Assembly (NCBI GenBank): GCA_034231615.1
Contig: CM067298.1
Location: 38,666,144-38,730,143, forward strand
Origin: Meghimatium bilineatum
Lineage: Eukaryota > Mollusca > Gastropoda > Stylommatophora > Philomycidae
Direction: 5' to 3'
DNA: 64,000 nt
Below are positions 1-13,504 of this stretch, one piece after another. Within the stretch, counting starts at the first letter, position 1. The number at the start of each line of letters is the position of its first letter. The notes beneath the pieces are model-generated. The model worked only from the letters and a program-made list of their open reading frames with translations, had not been told where the DNA came from and made no database searches. Both the position numbers and the translations under genes were made by a program.

Positions 1-1832
1 AAAACATTGGACAAAGAGAATCTATACCTGAAGTCATGGAGGCACCAATCACAATGAGAGAACTGGAACATGCAATATCCAAATTGAAAATGAAAAAGTC
101 CCCTGGAGCTGATTGAGTGTCCAATGAAATTATTAGAAACCTGGGAATCGCAGCAAGAGCAAAGCTACTGCAGAGCTTTAACACAAGCTGGTCCACAGGT
201 AATGTACCACAGGCGTGGAGAGAAGCAATAATGATACCACTCCTCAAATCAGGAAACGATGGCAACACAGTCTCCAACTACAGACCCATCAGCCTCACAA
301 GCTGTCTATGCAAAACAATGGAACGCATTATCAATTTTAGGATGCAGTGGTACCTTGAAAGTGAAAACCTTCTGGTATTACAGCAAGCAGGTTTCAGACA
401 GTGCTACTCTACTGAAGATCAGGGAACTTACCTCTCCCAAGAGATTGAGGATGCCTTCCAAGATAAGAAACTGGTACTAGCAGCATGGATAGACCTCAGA
501 AAAGCATTTGATAAGGTCTGGAAAGAAGGGCTCCTAAAGAAATTGCGAAATTGCAGGGTTAACTCAAGAATGTACAAATGGGTAAAAGCATACCTGCATA
601 ATAGAAGAGCCAGGGTACAATTAGATGGTCGCAAGAGCAAGAAAGTTCTACTGCGTCATGGATTCCACCAGAAAGGAGTCCTGTCACCCATACTTTTCTT
701 GGTTTACATCAATGACATAATTGCTGAATTACCACATGGGATCAAAGTGGCAATGTATGCTGACGACCTGGTGATCTGGTGCACGGAAGAACATGCAACA
801 GTGGCCATTAAACAAATACAAAGAGCTATCGATGCTCTAACCTTATGGGCTAATAGATGGTGCGTCAGCATTAACACAGATAAGTGCAGCACTACACTCT
901 TTACCCTCTCACCAAAACAAAAAGCCGGTCATATCAAAATAGATGGAGAACTCTTGAAAGAAGACAAACAACCCACATACCTCGGAGTTACTTTTGATGA
1001 TAAACTGATATGGAAGCAGCACATAAGCAAAGCAACAACAAAAGCCAGGAGGAAGTTAGCTATCCTGAGAAATCTAAGTGGATCCAAATGGGTAGGCATT
1101 GGGAATATACTCAGTAAAGTTTACCAGCAAGGCATAAGACCACAACTGGAATATGGTTCAGCTGCATGGTTTTCTGCATCAAACACCACATTACAAGATC
1201 TAGATAAAGTGCAAAACCAGACACTTAGAATAATGTTGGGAGCAATGAAATCAACACCCATAGCAGAGATGCAGAAAATCGGAAGAATGCAAACACTTGG
1301 CGAACGCAGAGACACAAAAGTACTAATTCAGGCAGAAAAGTTTCAGTGTATGCCAAGTCATCCAATGAAGGAAAGATTCCAAAATATAGCAATGGGGCGA
1401 CTGAAAAGAAGCAGTTTTATCCATCATGCGAAACGACTCCGCAGACAACTTACAGACCTACCTGAAGTTGACAGCCCCTTAAGGCCTGTACCAGAACAAA
1501 CCCCGTGGAGTGAAAGGCATGGAATGCCAATATACATTCAGACCCATGTGAAAGGAATACTAAGCGAGGACGAACAGAACAGTGTGCAGCGAAGGACAGT
1601 CACCCTCAGTTTCCTGGATGAGGAATATCCACAAGATATATGGGTCAGAGTATACACAGATGGGTCAGCACAGAATGCCGTTAGGAATGGTGGTGCAGGT
1701 GTGTATATAGAATATCCACACAAGCCTAGAGATACCATCAGAACACCAACAGGAAAATTCTGCAATAACTATGATGCTGAAATTCAGGCAATTAGTGTGG
1801 CAGCAAAAAAAACTGCTGAACTCCAACTCTGA
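1..1832 (+). pseudogene. LINE A reverse transcriptase (inactive)
   Basis: Encodes the RT that would copy LINE RNA at a nicked chromosomal target. Visible motifs: SPGAD (fingers; the codon after D is TGA where G is expected), FRQCYSTEDQ, WIDLRKAFDKVW (motif A), RHGFHQKGVLSP where PQGxxLSP is expected (motif B damaged), YADDLVIW (motif C intact), YLGVTFDDKLIW (thumb start). The open frame after the stop runs 571 codons from 117 to 1832. An intact YADD beside a damaged motif B and a nonsense codon points to a recently dead copy. It runs straight into the RNase H domain. Confidence 0.9.
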
Positions 1833-2300
1833 CCTACAGCCTGTGGTATTCCTGACAGATGCAATGTCAGTGCTTCAAGCTCTCCAGTCTGGAAAACTAA
1901 CAGACTTGAAAAAACTACTTAGCGAATTGTCTTACCAGTATAGGGTAACCATGCAGTGGATACCCTCTCACTATGGAATACCAGGAAATGAAAAAGCAGA
2001 CCAACTGGCTAAGGAAGGTGCTGCCGAAGACCAACCAGATATACCAATCACCTACTATCAGAAAAAACAGATGATCAAGTCAATAAGAAAGCCATAAACA
2101 CCACCACAAGATGACTGTCATATTATGAACAGACCAGAACAAGTTATAATTCTACGTCTCAGAACAGGACACAACCGACTCCGCAGTCACATGTATACAA
2201 AGTTCAAGATTGGAAACATCCATGTATACATGTGGACAGGCAGCACAGAGTGCCAAACATATACTTCAAGAGTGTTCTGAGCATGAAACGCTGAGGCAGA
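1625..2300 (+). pseudogene. LINE A RNase H domain and CCHC tail (frameshifted)
   Basis: RNase H removes RNA from the cDNA hybrid. The catalytic carboxylates are recognisable: D in YTDGSAQN, E in YDAEIQAI, D in FLTDAMS, and D in NEKADQLAKEG. The first two lie in the RT frame and the last two in the next frame, so the shift occurs in the A-run near 1806-1813. A TAA at 2095-2097 replaces the CAA seen in the 10.3 kb copy. The downstream CxCx8Hx4C cysteine/histidine cluster is legible but frameshifted near 2215. Classification is secure; activity is excluded. Confidence 0.88.
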
Positions 2301-2534
2301 CATATTGGCCAGAGGAAACAACACTGTAATCAAAACTCTATGGGACACTGTATGAACTACAAAAGACAGTGAGTTTTATTAAGGAGACAGAATTACAGAT
2401 ATAGACATGTTTCAAGTGAACGAAAGAAGAAGAAGAAGAAGACCAGTCGAACGACAGAGTCAACAACAATACATACACTGTAATTTTGAAATTCTTTCAA
2501 AAACAGAAAGATTTCAACATCTACTTGTAAACAT

Positions 2535-2925
2535 AAACAGGTTACTTTAGATGTGATTTGAAGCAACCGTGGTTGTAGGTATGTGTTATCTATGTTTACA
2601 AGTACACCTAATTGGTCCTTGTAGCAATGGGGCTTCTGGCACATGCTTATATTAAATATGTGTAGTTTATGAGCAATTTAAATACATGTGTAGTGTGTAA
2701 GTGTATTGTTGTTGTCTGTGTAGTCATTCGACCAGTCTATATTCATAAAATAACATCACTTTTAGGAAAAATATGTGGTCGAAGAAGAAAATGTTTTTAC
2801 TCAAGCAGCGAGTCGAGTAGGTGCCATCTGAGCGGACATTGGTCAAATCCCGTTTGCTGAAAATTATACGTTTTCCTTAATAATAAATCATCGATGCCTC
2901 CATAGTATATGATTCATAAACTGAG
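2535..2925 (+). repeat. Unclassified dispersed repeat, copy 1 (tRNA-like internal segment)
   Basis: Shares several ordered blocks with 20105-20935: a stretch near 2575 with CCACCGTG-like sequence, a block ending TCTATATTCATAA (2740-2750), a tRNA-like block (2808-2862, with GGTCAAATCCC resembling a pol III B box) and ATAAATCATCGATG (2883-2896). The same order at a second place shows a dispersed family. The B-box-like core suggests a tRNA-derived retroposon, but the A box is poor, so the class is left open. Confidence 0.5.
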
Positions 2926-3227
2926 TACCATATCTTGTAGAGAAAAAAATGCATATAGTGATGAGCATTGTAATGGTATTTTTTCTCGAAACGTAATACT
3001 AAATATTCTTCATCATTCAGGAATTATTTTCCAAAACGTAGTCCGTACGTATAATCTGTGCGAGTTGTCCTGCTACAGCTATTGACTTGGCCGAACAATC
3101 TGATATATAGAAGCATATTTTATCTATCATCGAGATTTGTCTAATATCGCCTATTCTCGTATTACAAGCAGACATTTTTCTATTATACATTTTTCTTACT
3201 CTGTTATATTTTATCATACTGAAAAAA
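2926..3227. other. AT-rich, no supported feature
   Basis: Low-complexity AT-rich sequence. I see no homology, tandem structure or convincing reading frame. Confidence 0.5.
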
Positions 3228-3480
3228 CATCATCAAGAGCATGGCCAAAATAACCTCAATTTTTCTTGTTATACTGTTATTTAGGTATTTAACCACTCTT
3301 TGACGTTTGATACCCTTATCACTTACTGATTCGTAAGTATCGTTGTTCATGGTATTCGTAGAATCCCTCTGTAGCATCTCATTACGAATACAACAATTCT
3401 CTTTGCCACTGATTTATTAAGTGTCCATGTTTCACAGTCGTAAATTACTGCATGAAATATGCTTGCTCTAATCAGATGTA
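3228..3480 (-). mobile_element. LINE family F fragment (RT connection region)
   Basis: On the minus strand the text reads YDCETWTLNKSVAKRI, then MRCYRGILRIP, then a decayed counterpart of the WLLNTITKRKLRLFGHI segment seen in the better copy at 29192-29587. This is the post-palm region of a LINE polyprotein. Stops and at least two frameshifts interrupt it, and the family's C-terminal FWKEYVT end is missing. Old, dead fragment. Confidence 0.6.
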
Positions 3481-3691
3481 ATTTAACATTATAGTTAATG
3501 CCTTACCAAAGATAATAATTAGTCATTATAATGGTAATATTAGAAATTAAGTTTTCATATCGATACAATAACGTCGAAACCTTCGAAACGTATTTATTTC
3601 TGTTGGCGATAGTGCAACTGTCGTACACACATTCCGACCAGTACCATATGATATTGTTCTCAGTTTTTATTTGTAACAATACCATATAGTA

Positions 3692-3895
3692 CATTGTTTC
3701 CCAACCTTTCGTGTGCCATACCCCACCTAAGTATACTATAATTATGATTCCCACTAATGCAACATGTATATATTTTTTATATTCCAATAAAAAGAATTAT
3801 TCTCTAAATGAAGCCTAATTACAACGTGTAGAATTGCCCCCCCCCCCGGACACTCAAATTGCCCCCCGTGTGGAGCCCCACGTTGGCAAACACTG
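3692..3895. mobile_element. hAT-type MITE (204 bp) with perfect 8-bp TSD
   Basis: Flanked by a perfect 8-bp duplication ATATAGTA (3684-3691 and 3896-3903). The ends are imperfect inverted repeats: CATTGTTTCCCAAC on the left, and CAGTGTTTGCCAAC as the reverse complement of the right end. An 8-bp TSD with CA(G)TG-type ends is the hallmark of the hAT superfamily. No transposase is present, so it is non-autonomous. An 11-base C run at 3837-3847 lies inside. Confidence 0.75.
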
Positions 3896-3903
3896 ATATA
3901 GTA

Positions 3904-5227
3904 GATACAGCTAGATCTATCTTCGCTGTCTTGTGTACAAATTGTACCACTTCCTTACTAACACCACCAAAACCTCCCATTTGTTCTACATTACCTGCCC
4001 TGCACTATATTAATGCTAATTATCTCTCTTTAACCTACCTACTCTTATAATCCTTTCCACGATTTTTTGTCATCTCCCTTAATCTTGATTAATACAGATT
4101 AACTCACATTTCTCCTGGTGTATTCTCAGCTATATTGAAAGAGAAAAACCTTGAATCCTGCTACTAAGAGGAATATTCGGTTTTATTATCATTGTGCGGT
4201 CTTGCAAGTTCACGAAATATTGATTTGTCCAGTAGAGCATTGCCACCAAAGTTCTGAGTGATATGAAAACACAGTTGGTGTTATAATTATCAATACTTGA
4301 CTTGCGCTTGAAATCACTTTAATTTGAAAATATAGACCAGGTGTGGGCATAACAAGGCCCAACAAATCTGTTTTGTGTTTCGTGATTCTTGATTAGAATC
4401 TAGAATCGCGGCACACGGGAATTCCCAAGAGTGACCATTTTAGTAACCATGTAAGAGTATGCAGACTCATAGTCCCAGTCAGATGTTGATTATGTGACCG
4501 TCAACTTTTGCAGAGAGGACACACTTTCAACCATTACCATTTGTTATTCCCATATTCTTTGTTTGTCTGCATTATCACCTCCACCATCGTCTTTCTTGTT
4601 TAGTAGTAAACCATTGACTAAATTGATTAGGTCGACCTAACCTCTTCAATACTGCGCCAGTATTAACAAAATTTCCCTCCACTTTAAAGTCGTTTTCAAG
4701 AATGTGATGTTCCGTATTCTAATGGTCACATTGATTCACTACTCAGTTAACTTTTTATATATTTTAAGTACTTTTAAATGTCTATTCTGCGTGCGTTTTC
4801 GACTATTACGTCCATGCACTACTCTTTGTATGTGTACCTATGTGTGTGTACCTTTGTGTGTGAGTGCCTTACAGATGGGAAAATTACTAGTAAAAGACAG
4901 TGCTGCTCCTAATTCGATCATAGGCAGTGTCGTTTGTTATTCGGCATGTGAAGATTGTAGATTAGCTCACAAGGCAACAAAATAAAACTTTTTTTAATCA
5001 TCTGAAACCAAAATACACTTTTCTAAAGGATTTTTTGGCGCTGATTTCAGATCTGGTATCAGTTTTTTTCTATCACGTCACGTTTTAAAGTTATGAGTGA
5101 TGTTAGTTTTCACTGAACTTGGCTGTATTTTTTCGAGAATCGCAAACATCAATTAAGCAAATGATTCACATCTTCTAGACTAAATCAAATATACTCACAT
5201 CACAGCATAGATATGTAGAATGTTTCT
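3904..5227. other. Intergenic, no supported gene
   Basis: AT-rich sequence with a GT-rich patch at about 4833-4871. Short open frames here show no recognisable domain. I see no repeat family or RNA gene. Confidence 0.5.
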
Positions 5228-6302
5228 TCAAAAATGCTTGGAATTTGATTTTCTGTTATATTCTTCGCCTGGATTATCACGGAATAGCATCCAGCAGAAG
5301 TCGGCCATCATACTCTCATTCCACAAACCTTGATAACGACGCTCCATTAACTGAATGTCCTGGTGAAAACGTTCTCCTTGCTCTTCACTCACCATACCAA
5401 GATTTTCTGGGAAGAAATCTACATGGGAGTGCAAGAAGTGCACTTTTAATGACATGCGACAGCCAAGGTTCTGGTAAGACTCTATTAGACGCTGAACTCC
5501 TTCCCTGTACGTAGGGGACTTATGATTACCAAGAAAGTTTTCACAGACCCACTTGAATGCCTCCCAGGCTTCTAGCTCAGCTCCTGACAGAGACTGTTTG
5601 AAACCTTCATCTTGTAAAACAGATCTGATTTGTGGACCTATAAATATCCCTTCCTTCATTTTTGCAGCAGTGATGTTTGGGAATTTATTAACAAGGTACT
5701 GAAAACCTTCTGAGTTTGTCTTACCCATGGTCTTCACAAGGGTTTTCATCAGTCCTAGCTTAATATGGAGAGGTGGCAGAAATATTTTCTGTGGATCAAC
5801 AAGGGGCATATTTTGGACACTGCTTGCTCCTGGCGTATAGATATGCCTGGGCTCCCAGACACGTTTGACATAATGTTCCGCTGTTGCTCGACTATCAGCA
5901 ACATTTAGTGAAACAGCAGTATTTAGTGAATCCTCCTTGCATGCCCATCAACATGCCAATGACCTTTAGATCACCACAGATGTTCCACTGGTGTGTTTTA
6001 TAATGGATAACTTCAAGCAAACTGTTCATGTTGTAATAAGATTCTTTCAGATAAACAGAATGTGCAACTGGTATGCTTGGTTTTAAATTTCCATTGTGCA
6101 AAAGAACTGCCTTTAAGCTTCTTCGCGAGGAATCAATGAAGAGACGCCATTCTGATGGATCATGCACTTGTGATAAACTGTTGAAGAGACCATCGATGTC
6201 CTGACAATAACTCAATGAGCCGTCAACATTGAAGAACGTCGTCATGTTGAGATTTCGTTTTCTATAATAAGTTATGTTAACGTCCCTTGCTTGATGCATC
6301 TT
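5228..6302 (-). pseudogene. Conserved animal protein of unknown function, one frameshift
   Basis: Two minus-strand frames join into about 355 residues of a family I recognise from many uncharacterised invertebrate proteins; no function is established. Frame 1 (6299 to 5895) has DPSEWRLFIDSSRRSLKAVL, PVAHSVYLKE, WNICGDLKVIGMLMG and FTKYCCF. Frame 2 resumes at about 5897 and continues through HYVKRVWEP, PLVDPQKIFLPPLHIKLGLM, FLGNHKSP, HSHVDFFPENLG, EEQGERFHQD, YQGLWNESMMADFCWML to a natural stop at 5228. The shift lies at about 5895-5912, where a family-typical CEWDSR would fall. An in-frame TAG with an acceptor-like CCTAG (near 6303) sits just upstream, so the window probably holds a 3'-terminal exon. 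The single lesion means a young pseudogene, a polymorphism or a sequencing error. Confidence 0.75.
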
Positions 6303-7014
6303 CTAGGCATGATAATAAGTTAATAAGTACACAAAATAAGTTATCAAGTACACAAATGCAAGGTTTTTGCAACCTTTAAAATAAAAGAAAGTACAAAACA
6401 ACGAAATCTCATAATATACTTGTCGTAATTACTTTAAGCAAACACCACACGTGTATAAATGGATTTACTATCCTATCGAATACACAAAAATGGTAGCATC
6501 GATACTAAATCACGTGACCCGAAACTGAACAAAATTGTAACAGCCAGTAATAAAGTATCGATACCAATCTAAATAAAACATTGTACTCGATTTGTGGTCA
6601 TAACCACTGTTGAAAGATATTATAATTAGCTATTACAAAAAAATGTTACGTGGTAGAAAAAAACTAAAGACAGATTTGAAATCAGCTAACCAAATACTAC
6701 AAAACCCATATAAAATTATCTGTGATGATTTTTGTGTGTTGCCTTGTGATTTTTAGATGCAAAACTGAAAATTATCACAACAATTCATTCATGTTTTATT
6801 TATGAATAACTGTAATTTGGAAAAAAAATTGTTGCAAAATGTGCGGGTTATCTACAAAAAGTTAATTTATTTTGTTAATCGTAAATACCAGTTTAGAAGA
6901 TATATCAATGTTTACTGAGGAAAATCAGTAAAGAAATGGATAATAAGTTGAAAGACATTTTGCACAAACGTGTCTACAGTACCACCGAGAAGTCTTGGGC
7001 GAAAACTGAATCTC
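6303..7014. other. AT-rich, no supported feature; possible upstream exons not found
   Basis: Lies 5' of the conserved unknown-function region on its strand. No additional coding exon is recognisable on either strand; mostly A/T-rich simple sequence. Confidence 0.45.
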
Positions 7015-7025
7015 TCATACCTTCA

Positions 7026-8395
7026 TCATCATCATTATCAAGTGCCGTGTCCGCAAAGAAGGTTGGCTGCAACTGATCTCCAACATCCATGTCTCTTGTT
7101 TTGGTGGTGCACTCTGCTAGACTGTAACCTGTCCATCTTGTGACTCTCCCACTTCTATCTCTGTCGACCTCTTGCTTGCCCTCAAGTAAGGTCTTCAATA
7201 AGGAGCCATGCCTTTTAAATGTGTCCAAAATATTTTATTTGCCTGAACTTTATTTCTATTAGTAATTCTTTCTTCATATTAAGTGTTTTTAGAACTTCTT
7301 CATTTGTTTTCTTCTCTTTCCCCGATTTCTCCCTATTCTCCTAAATACCCACATCTCAAAGGCATACCTTATGTTTTCTAATTGTTTATTTAGTGTTCAT
7401 GTTTCTGATCCATACACTAATATGGAAAAAATGTAGCATTTTATAATTCTCATTTTTAACTTGTTTGTAATTTGTTTAGATGTTAATATTTTCCTTATGT
7501 CATTGAAGGTACTTTTGGCCATTCCTATTCTCCTGTTAATTTCTGTTTCACAATTGCCATCATTTGTGACTATGTGTTCAAAATATTGATAATGTTTTAC
7601 TTGCTGTAGTTTCTCTCCATGTATGTTTATGTTTAACTCTTGTTCTTCTTTGTCCTTGCTGATTATCATGGTTTTTGTTTTTTTGATATTTATATCCAGT
7701 CCATATTCATAAACTGATTTATTAACTTGATATATTAGTCTTTGTAGTTCATGTTAACTTTCATAAAACAGTGTTATCTGCATATCTCAGGTTGTTTATT
7801 ATTTTCACATTCGTCTTGAGACCGGCATTCCGTCTATATTTATACAGATATTCTCTGTGTAGATATTAAATAGGCTGGTTGATAAAATGCCGCCTGGTTC
7901 TTATGCAGCCTGGTTCTTATCTTATATTTGATAAAATGCAACCATCTTATTTCTATGCATGGTGAATAGCTGTTTTCATACCTTATTGATGCAGTGTGTT
8001 ACCAGTATATATATTTCTGATCAGTCCGCTGTTTTTTCCATCTATGCCTATTTTTTGAAAACATTTTGTTAGTTTTTCATGTTGGACTCCGTCAAAGGCC
8101 TTGCTGTAGTCTATGAAACAAAAGTAGATACTTTTTGGACTTCTATATATTTATATATCACTAGTCGGATACCGTATATTTTCTCTGGTTCCTTTGTTTT
8201 TCCTAAAACGAATTGTTCTTCACCGACCTCCGTGTCTATCTTGTTTTTAATTATTTCATGTATTATCTTTTTAGTATTTTAGTTAAATGACTCATTAGAC
8301 TTAATGTTCTACATTCTACACAGTCCACAGCCCTGGGTATCTTAGGTAATGGTATGAATATTGATGATCCTAGGTCTTTAGGTATATGGCCTGTT
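7026..8395 (-). mobile_element. LINE family D, 5'-truncated 1.37 kb copy with 11-bp TSD
   Basis: Perfect TSD TCATACCTTCA at 7015-7025 and 8396-8406 defines the insertion. On the minus strand, in order: EEQFVLGKTKEPEKIYGIRL (about 8240-8170), CFIDYSKAFDGVQHEKL (motif A, about 8110), a damaged RQGGILS motif B, NNLRYADNTVL (about 7790-7770), KKTKTMIISKD, VKHYQYFEHIV, ILTSKQITNKLKMRIIKCYI and YGSET. The C-terminal end RHGSLLKTLLEG...SLAECTTKTRD precedes a TGATGATGA-rich tail. The catalytic motif is YADN instead of YADD, and several stops and shifts are present, so the copy is inactive. Confidence 0.85.
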
Positions 8396-8439
8396 TCATA
8401 CCTTCACTTAACGTCAAATGTGAATACACTTGGGGAGAG

Positions 8440-8821
8440 ACAATAGATTAAATTGCGGGTTTACAACCCTTGGTTTGTGGCCCAAAATTAGGTCCCGAAG
8501 GGTTTTCTTTTGGTGTCACCGACTAAAACATGAAACACCGACATGATATCGGTGCCATAATGGGGAACACAGAATAGCAACACTGTTTACCTTCGATGCT
8601 TTTTGTAAGATGCGATTGATGAAGTTATGGAGTATAGTTGGTTATTATATCTCATACAGAATCAGAGTGATCAAGAAGACATGCTGCAGTAGGATAAGTC
8701 TGACCGAAAGGTGCAAATATTGCAGCAATGCTGTAAATCATGACACAGTGTATTACATCACCTGCATTACACTGCTAATGTGCATGAGTTTGAGAACGAT
8801 TGCAGAAGAAGAAGGAGGAAC
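8440..8821 (+). mobile_element. SINE (GAA-tailed family), old diverged copy
   Basis: From about 8562 the order of blocks matches the younger SINEs: AGCAACACTGTTTACCTTC, a degraded GGCGACTAAGGAGG region, GACCGAAAGGTGC, GCAGCAATGCTGTAAA, GAGTTTGAGAACGA and a short AGAAGAAGAAGG tail. The 5' part (8440-8561), with two CCCGAAGGG-like blocks, may be a longer head or unrelated flank. No TSD can be read. Confidence 0.7.
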
Positions 8822-9418
8822 ATGAACATAAAATAATACTTATTTGTAAGGCAATTTTTCTTTTTAATGCGTCACTTAAATGTACAATAAGTAGATTGAA
8901 TTACATTAAATTTTACTGTAAAATCTATTCTCGATGTATTCCCTTTTATCTGATTAAAAAATTGTTAAATTGTATCAAGATACCTGGTCACTTTGCTGCT
9001 AGAAAATGGAATCTCTACTCAAAAAAAATATGAGAACCTGTGAAATAAATAAATTACATTACGTTTTTCCATTTCTGTTAATACCTGAGTCTTAGTTGGG
9101 TGTTGTTATGTATAATGCAGCCACAAAGAACAACCATTCCAAAATAGCGGTCTTTCAATTTGTCTACAAGTCAGGAAATCAGAATATTCAAACTGTGTTC
9201 TCTTAAAATAGGACACATAAATGTCTAATCTAATATACACCATGTAATCAGTGATGCTATTCAGAGGACTTTTCTCTCATTTTTCACAGGCTAACACCGT
9301 AACCGAACTCCAAGAAGTAGTTAGAAATAAATGTTAGCAGAAAATAAAAGACCAAGACAGAATTAGAGTTTAGGCGCCAGTTAGGTCATCCAGACGTGGA
9401 CGCATCCGATAGCATCTC
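8822..9418. other. Intergenic, no supported feature
   Basis: AT-rich sequence with no recognised gene or repeat family. Confidence 0.5.
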
Positions 9419-9447
9419 AGTATATATATATATATATATATATGTAT
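9419..9447. repeat. (TA)n tract, left remnant of a split microsatellite
   Basis: Alternating TA directly at the 3' side of the minus-strand LINE B. The tract at 10874-10975 lies on LINE B's 5' side, so LINE B appears to have inserted into one TA microsatellite. Confidence 0.75.
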
Positions 9448-10314
9448 ATGATGTTCCTCCGTTAAGATCGACGATGACCAAAAAACTCAACCATAATAAA
9501 GATAACAATAAATAATTAAAAAAATAAAAGTTAATAGTGCATTTTTAAATGACTAGCAAGTCCAATGCGCGCACAAAATGTTCTTTTACAGAATTGACAA
9601 CATAGAAGGTATCTGTGTGAGGTTGAGATGTTTTTTCTTTTCTACGTGTCAGCTTCTGTCTTGCAGTATCATGTCTGAATTCTTCCGCCGCTAGTGCTCC
9701 CGTTCTAATGCTGTAACGCCATGCTGTTCTATCCTGAGAGAGGCTCTCCCAAGCGCCTACGTCAATGTTAAGATGTTTCAAGGATGACTTGAGCGTGTCT
9801 TTGAAACGCTTTTTCTGTCCACCAGCTTTTCGAAATCCTGCCTTGAGTTCTCCATAATATATTTGTTTTGGCAAACGCGAGTTCTCCATACGCACAAGAT
9901 GGCCTGCCCAGCTTGATTGCGCCTTAATAAGTATTGTGTGGATGCTTATTGAGGTTCATTTTTCCAAGACCTCGTAGTCTGGTACTTTGTCCCACCAATG
10001 GATCTTTAGTAATTTACGTAGGCAAGATGGAAATGATTTAATTTTCTTGCATGTCTAGCATACACTGTCAACGTTTCGCAGGCGTATAGTAGAGTTGGTA
10101 TAACAGCAGCATGATATACTTGTAGTTTGGTGGTTGTTCTTATACCTCTTCTATCCCATACATTGTTGCGTAATCTGCCAAATACAGCACTAGCTTTTGC
10201 CAGTCTATTGTTAATTTCCACATCAATGTTGACATTGCGAGAGAGAGTGCTTCCAAGGTAAGTAAAATTGTCGAATACCTGCAGTTTTTCCTGATTGACG
10301 ACGATGGAAGTAGC
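9448..10314 (-). mobile_element. LINE family B, 5'-truncated, inserted in a TA tract
   Basis: Minus-strand reading: VVNQEKLQVFDNFTYLGSTL (about 10300-10240), EINNRLAKASAVFGRLRN, WDRRGIRTTTKLQVYHAAVI, LLYACETLTVYARH. After a frame change come MRMENSRLPKQIYYGEL, GGQKKRFKDTLKSSLKHLNI, WESLSQDRTAWRYSI and a Lys/Arg-rich end to a stop at 9545. This is the thumb/connection and C-terminal part of a LINE RT protein. A second copy of its 3' end lies at 35050-35313. The element continues as 11 bp (10863-10873) beyond the inserted LINE A. Dead. Confidence 0.85.
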
Positions 10315-10862
10315 TTCTTCTTCTTCTTTTGTTCACTTGAAACATGTCTTATATCTGTAATTCGGTCTCCTTAATAAAACTCACTGTCTTGTGTAGTTCG
10401 TACAGTGTCCCATAGAGTTTTGATTCCAGTGTTGTTTCCTCTGGCCAATATGTCTGCCTCAGCGTTTCATGCTCAGAACACTCTTGAAGTATATGTTTAG
10501 CATTCTGTGCTGCCTGTCCACATGTACACATGGCCGTGTTGCCAATCTTGAACTTTGTATACATGTGACTGCGGAGTCGGTTGTGTCCTGTTCTGAGACG
10601 TAGAATTATAACTTGTTCTGATCTGTTCATAATGTGATAGTCCTCTTGTGTTGGTGTTTGTGGCTTTCTTATTGACTTGATCATCTGTTTTTTCTGATGG
10701 TAGGTGATTGGTATATCTGGTTGGTCTTCGGCAGCACCTTCCTTAGCCAGTTGGTCTGCTTTTTCATTTCCTGGTATTCCACAGTGAGAGGGTATCCACT
10801 GCATGGTTACCCTATACTGGTAAGACAATTCGCTAAGTAGTATTTTCAAGTCTGTTAGTTTT
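10315..10862 (-). mobile_element. LINE family A, young 5'-truncated copy with perfect 11-bp TSD
   Basis: TSD ATGGAAGTAGC at 10304-10314 and 10863-10873. The minus strand encodes an uninterrupted C-terminal half: LSELSYQYRVTMQWIPSHCG, GNEKADQLAKEGAAEDQP (last RNase H Asp), LRLRTGHNRLRSHMYTKFKI, the knuckle MCTCGQAAQNAKHILQEC and YWPEETTLESKLYG, ending in FIKETELQI at 10349. The 3' tail is (GAA)n. Lack of stops and a perfect TSD make it much younger than the 1-2440 copy. It inserted inside LINE B, close to that element's truncated 5' end. Confidence 0.9.
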
Positions 10863-10867
10863 ATGGA

Positions 10868-12924
<2,057 letters not shown>

Positions 12925-13010
12925 CTAAAGGCTTTTTCTGTCGAAACGTCGGATGTTCATGTGTTCCGTTTTTATTATTTTGTGTTTACTATTAGTTAAT
13001 ATTATTTAAA
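12925..13010 (+). other. GTCGAAACGTCGG motif, Penelope-terminal-repeat-like
   Basis: The block CTTTTTCTGTCGAAACGTCG followed by T-rich sequence resembles the GAAAC-GTC end common in Penelope-like element terminal repeats, which often carry hammerhead ribozymes. A related block occurs at 63480-63600 on the other strand. The conserved CTGATGA half of a hammerhead is not visible, so only the resemblance is claimed. Confidence 0.3.
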
Positions 13011-13504
13011 TGTACCTTTTCTGCTCATATTCGTAGTAGCATCGCCGGATATGTCGGGTCAGTGACGTCAGTAAACTTGCGACACAATGCTTTACCGTTT
13101 TCTGGAATATAGGTAGGTTAATGAGTTTGCCTCTCTTTTGGAGAGGCGTGCTCTTTCAACCAGCGGACAAAGTCCAATTAGGTTATATCAGGACACACTA
13201 CCATAAAATATTAGAGGTAACAAAGACTCCGTATTTCTGGAATATACTCTGCTGGATATCAAGTATGGTGATTGTCCTGCTATAAGAAAAATCAGGTGGG
13301 AGTTTGAAAACGAACGCGAAAAAGTTATTCTCGGTAGCAATATAATGCATGTATCCGTGTAGAATCGCATACCTGAAAGATCTGAAGACCTGACCATAGA
13401 CTCTTCACGTCAGTCATCATACAAACAGCATATCTACAATTTATGTTATGTCTAGTAAGTGAATTTTTCCACTTGTGAAAGATTAACATCAAAAAGTATA
13501 TGTC
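13011..13504. other. Intergenic; possible very old SINE tail
   Basis: GAGTTTGAAAACGAACGC (13292-13309) resembles the SINE 3' end, but the preceding sequence does not align well. Nothing else supported. Confidence 0.3.

Larger units (their letters stand above)
1..2440 (+). mobile_element. LINE family A, 5' end cut by window edge; RT + RNase H + CCHC, decayed
   Basis: Non-LTR retrotransposon reading rightwards. In order: end of the RT fingers, RT palm with YADD at 756-767, thumb, an RNase H domain from about 1640, a CCHC zinc-knuckle-like region (about 2220-2290) and a (GAA)n tail near 2425-2440. An RNase H domain after RT is typical of the I/R1/Jockey-related LINE groups; the exact clade cannot be fixed by eye. 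Lesions seen: in-frame TGA at 114-116, a frameshift in the A-run near 1806-1813, TAA at 2095-2097 and another frameshift near 2215. A younger copy at 10315-10862 keeps the C-terminal half open, which confirms that these are lesions. The 5' end and TSD lie outside the window. Confidence 0.9.
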
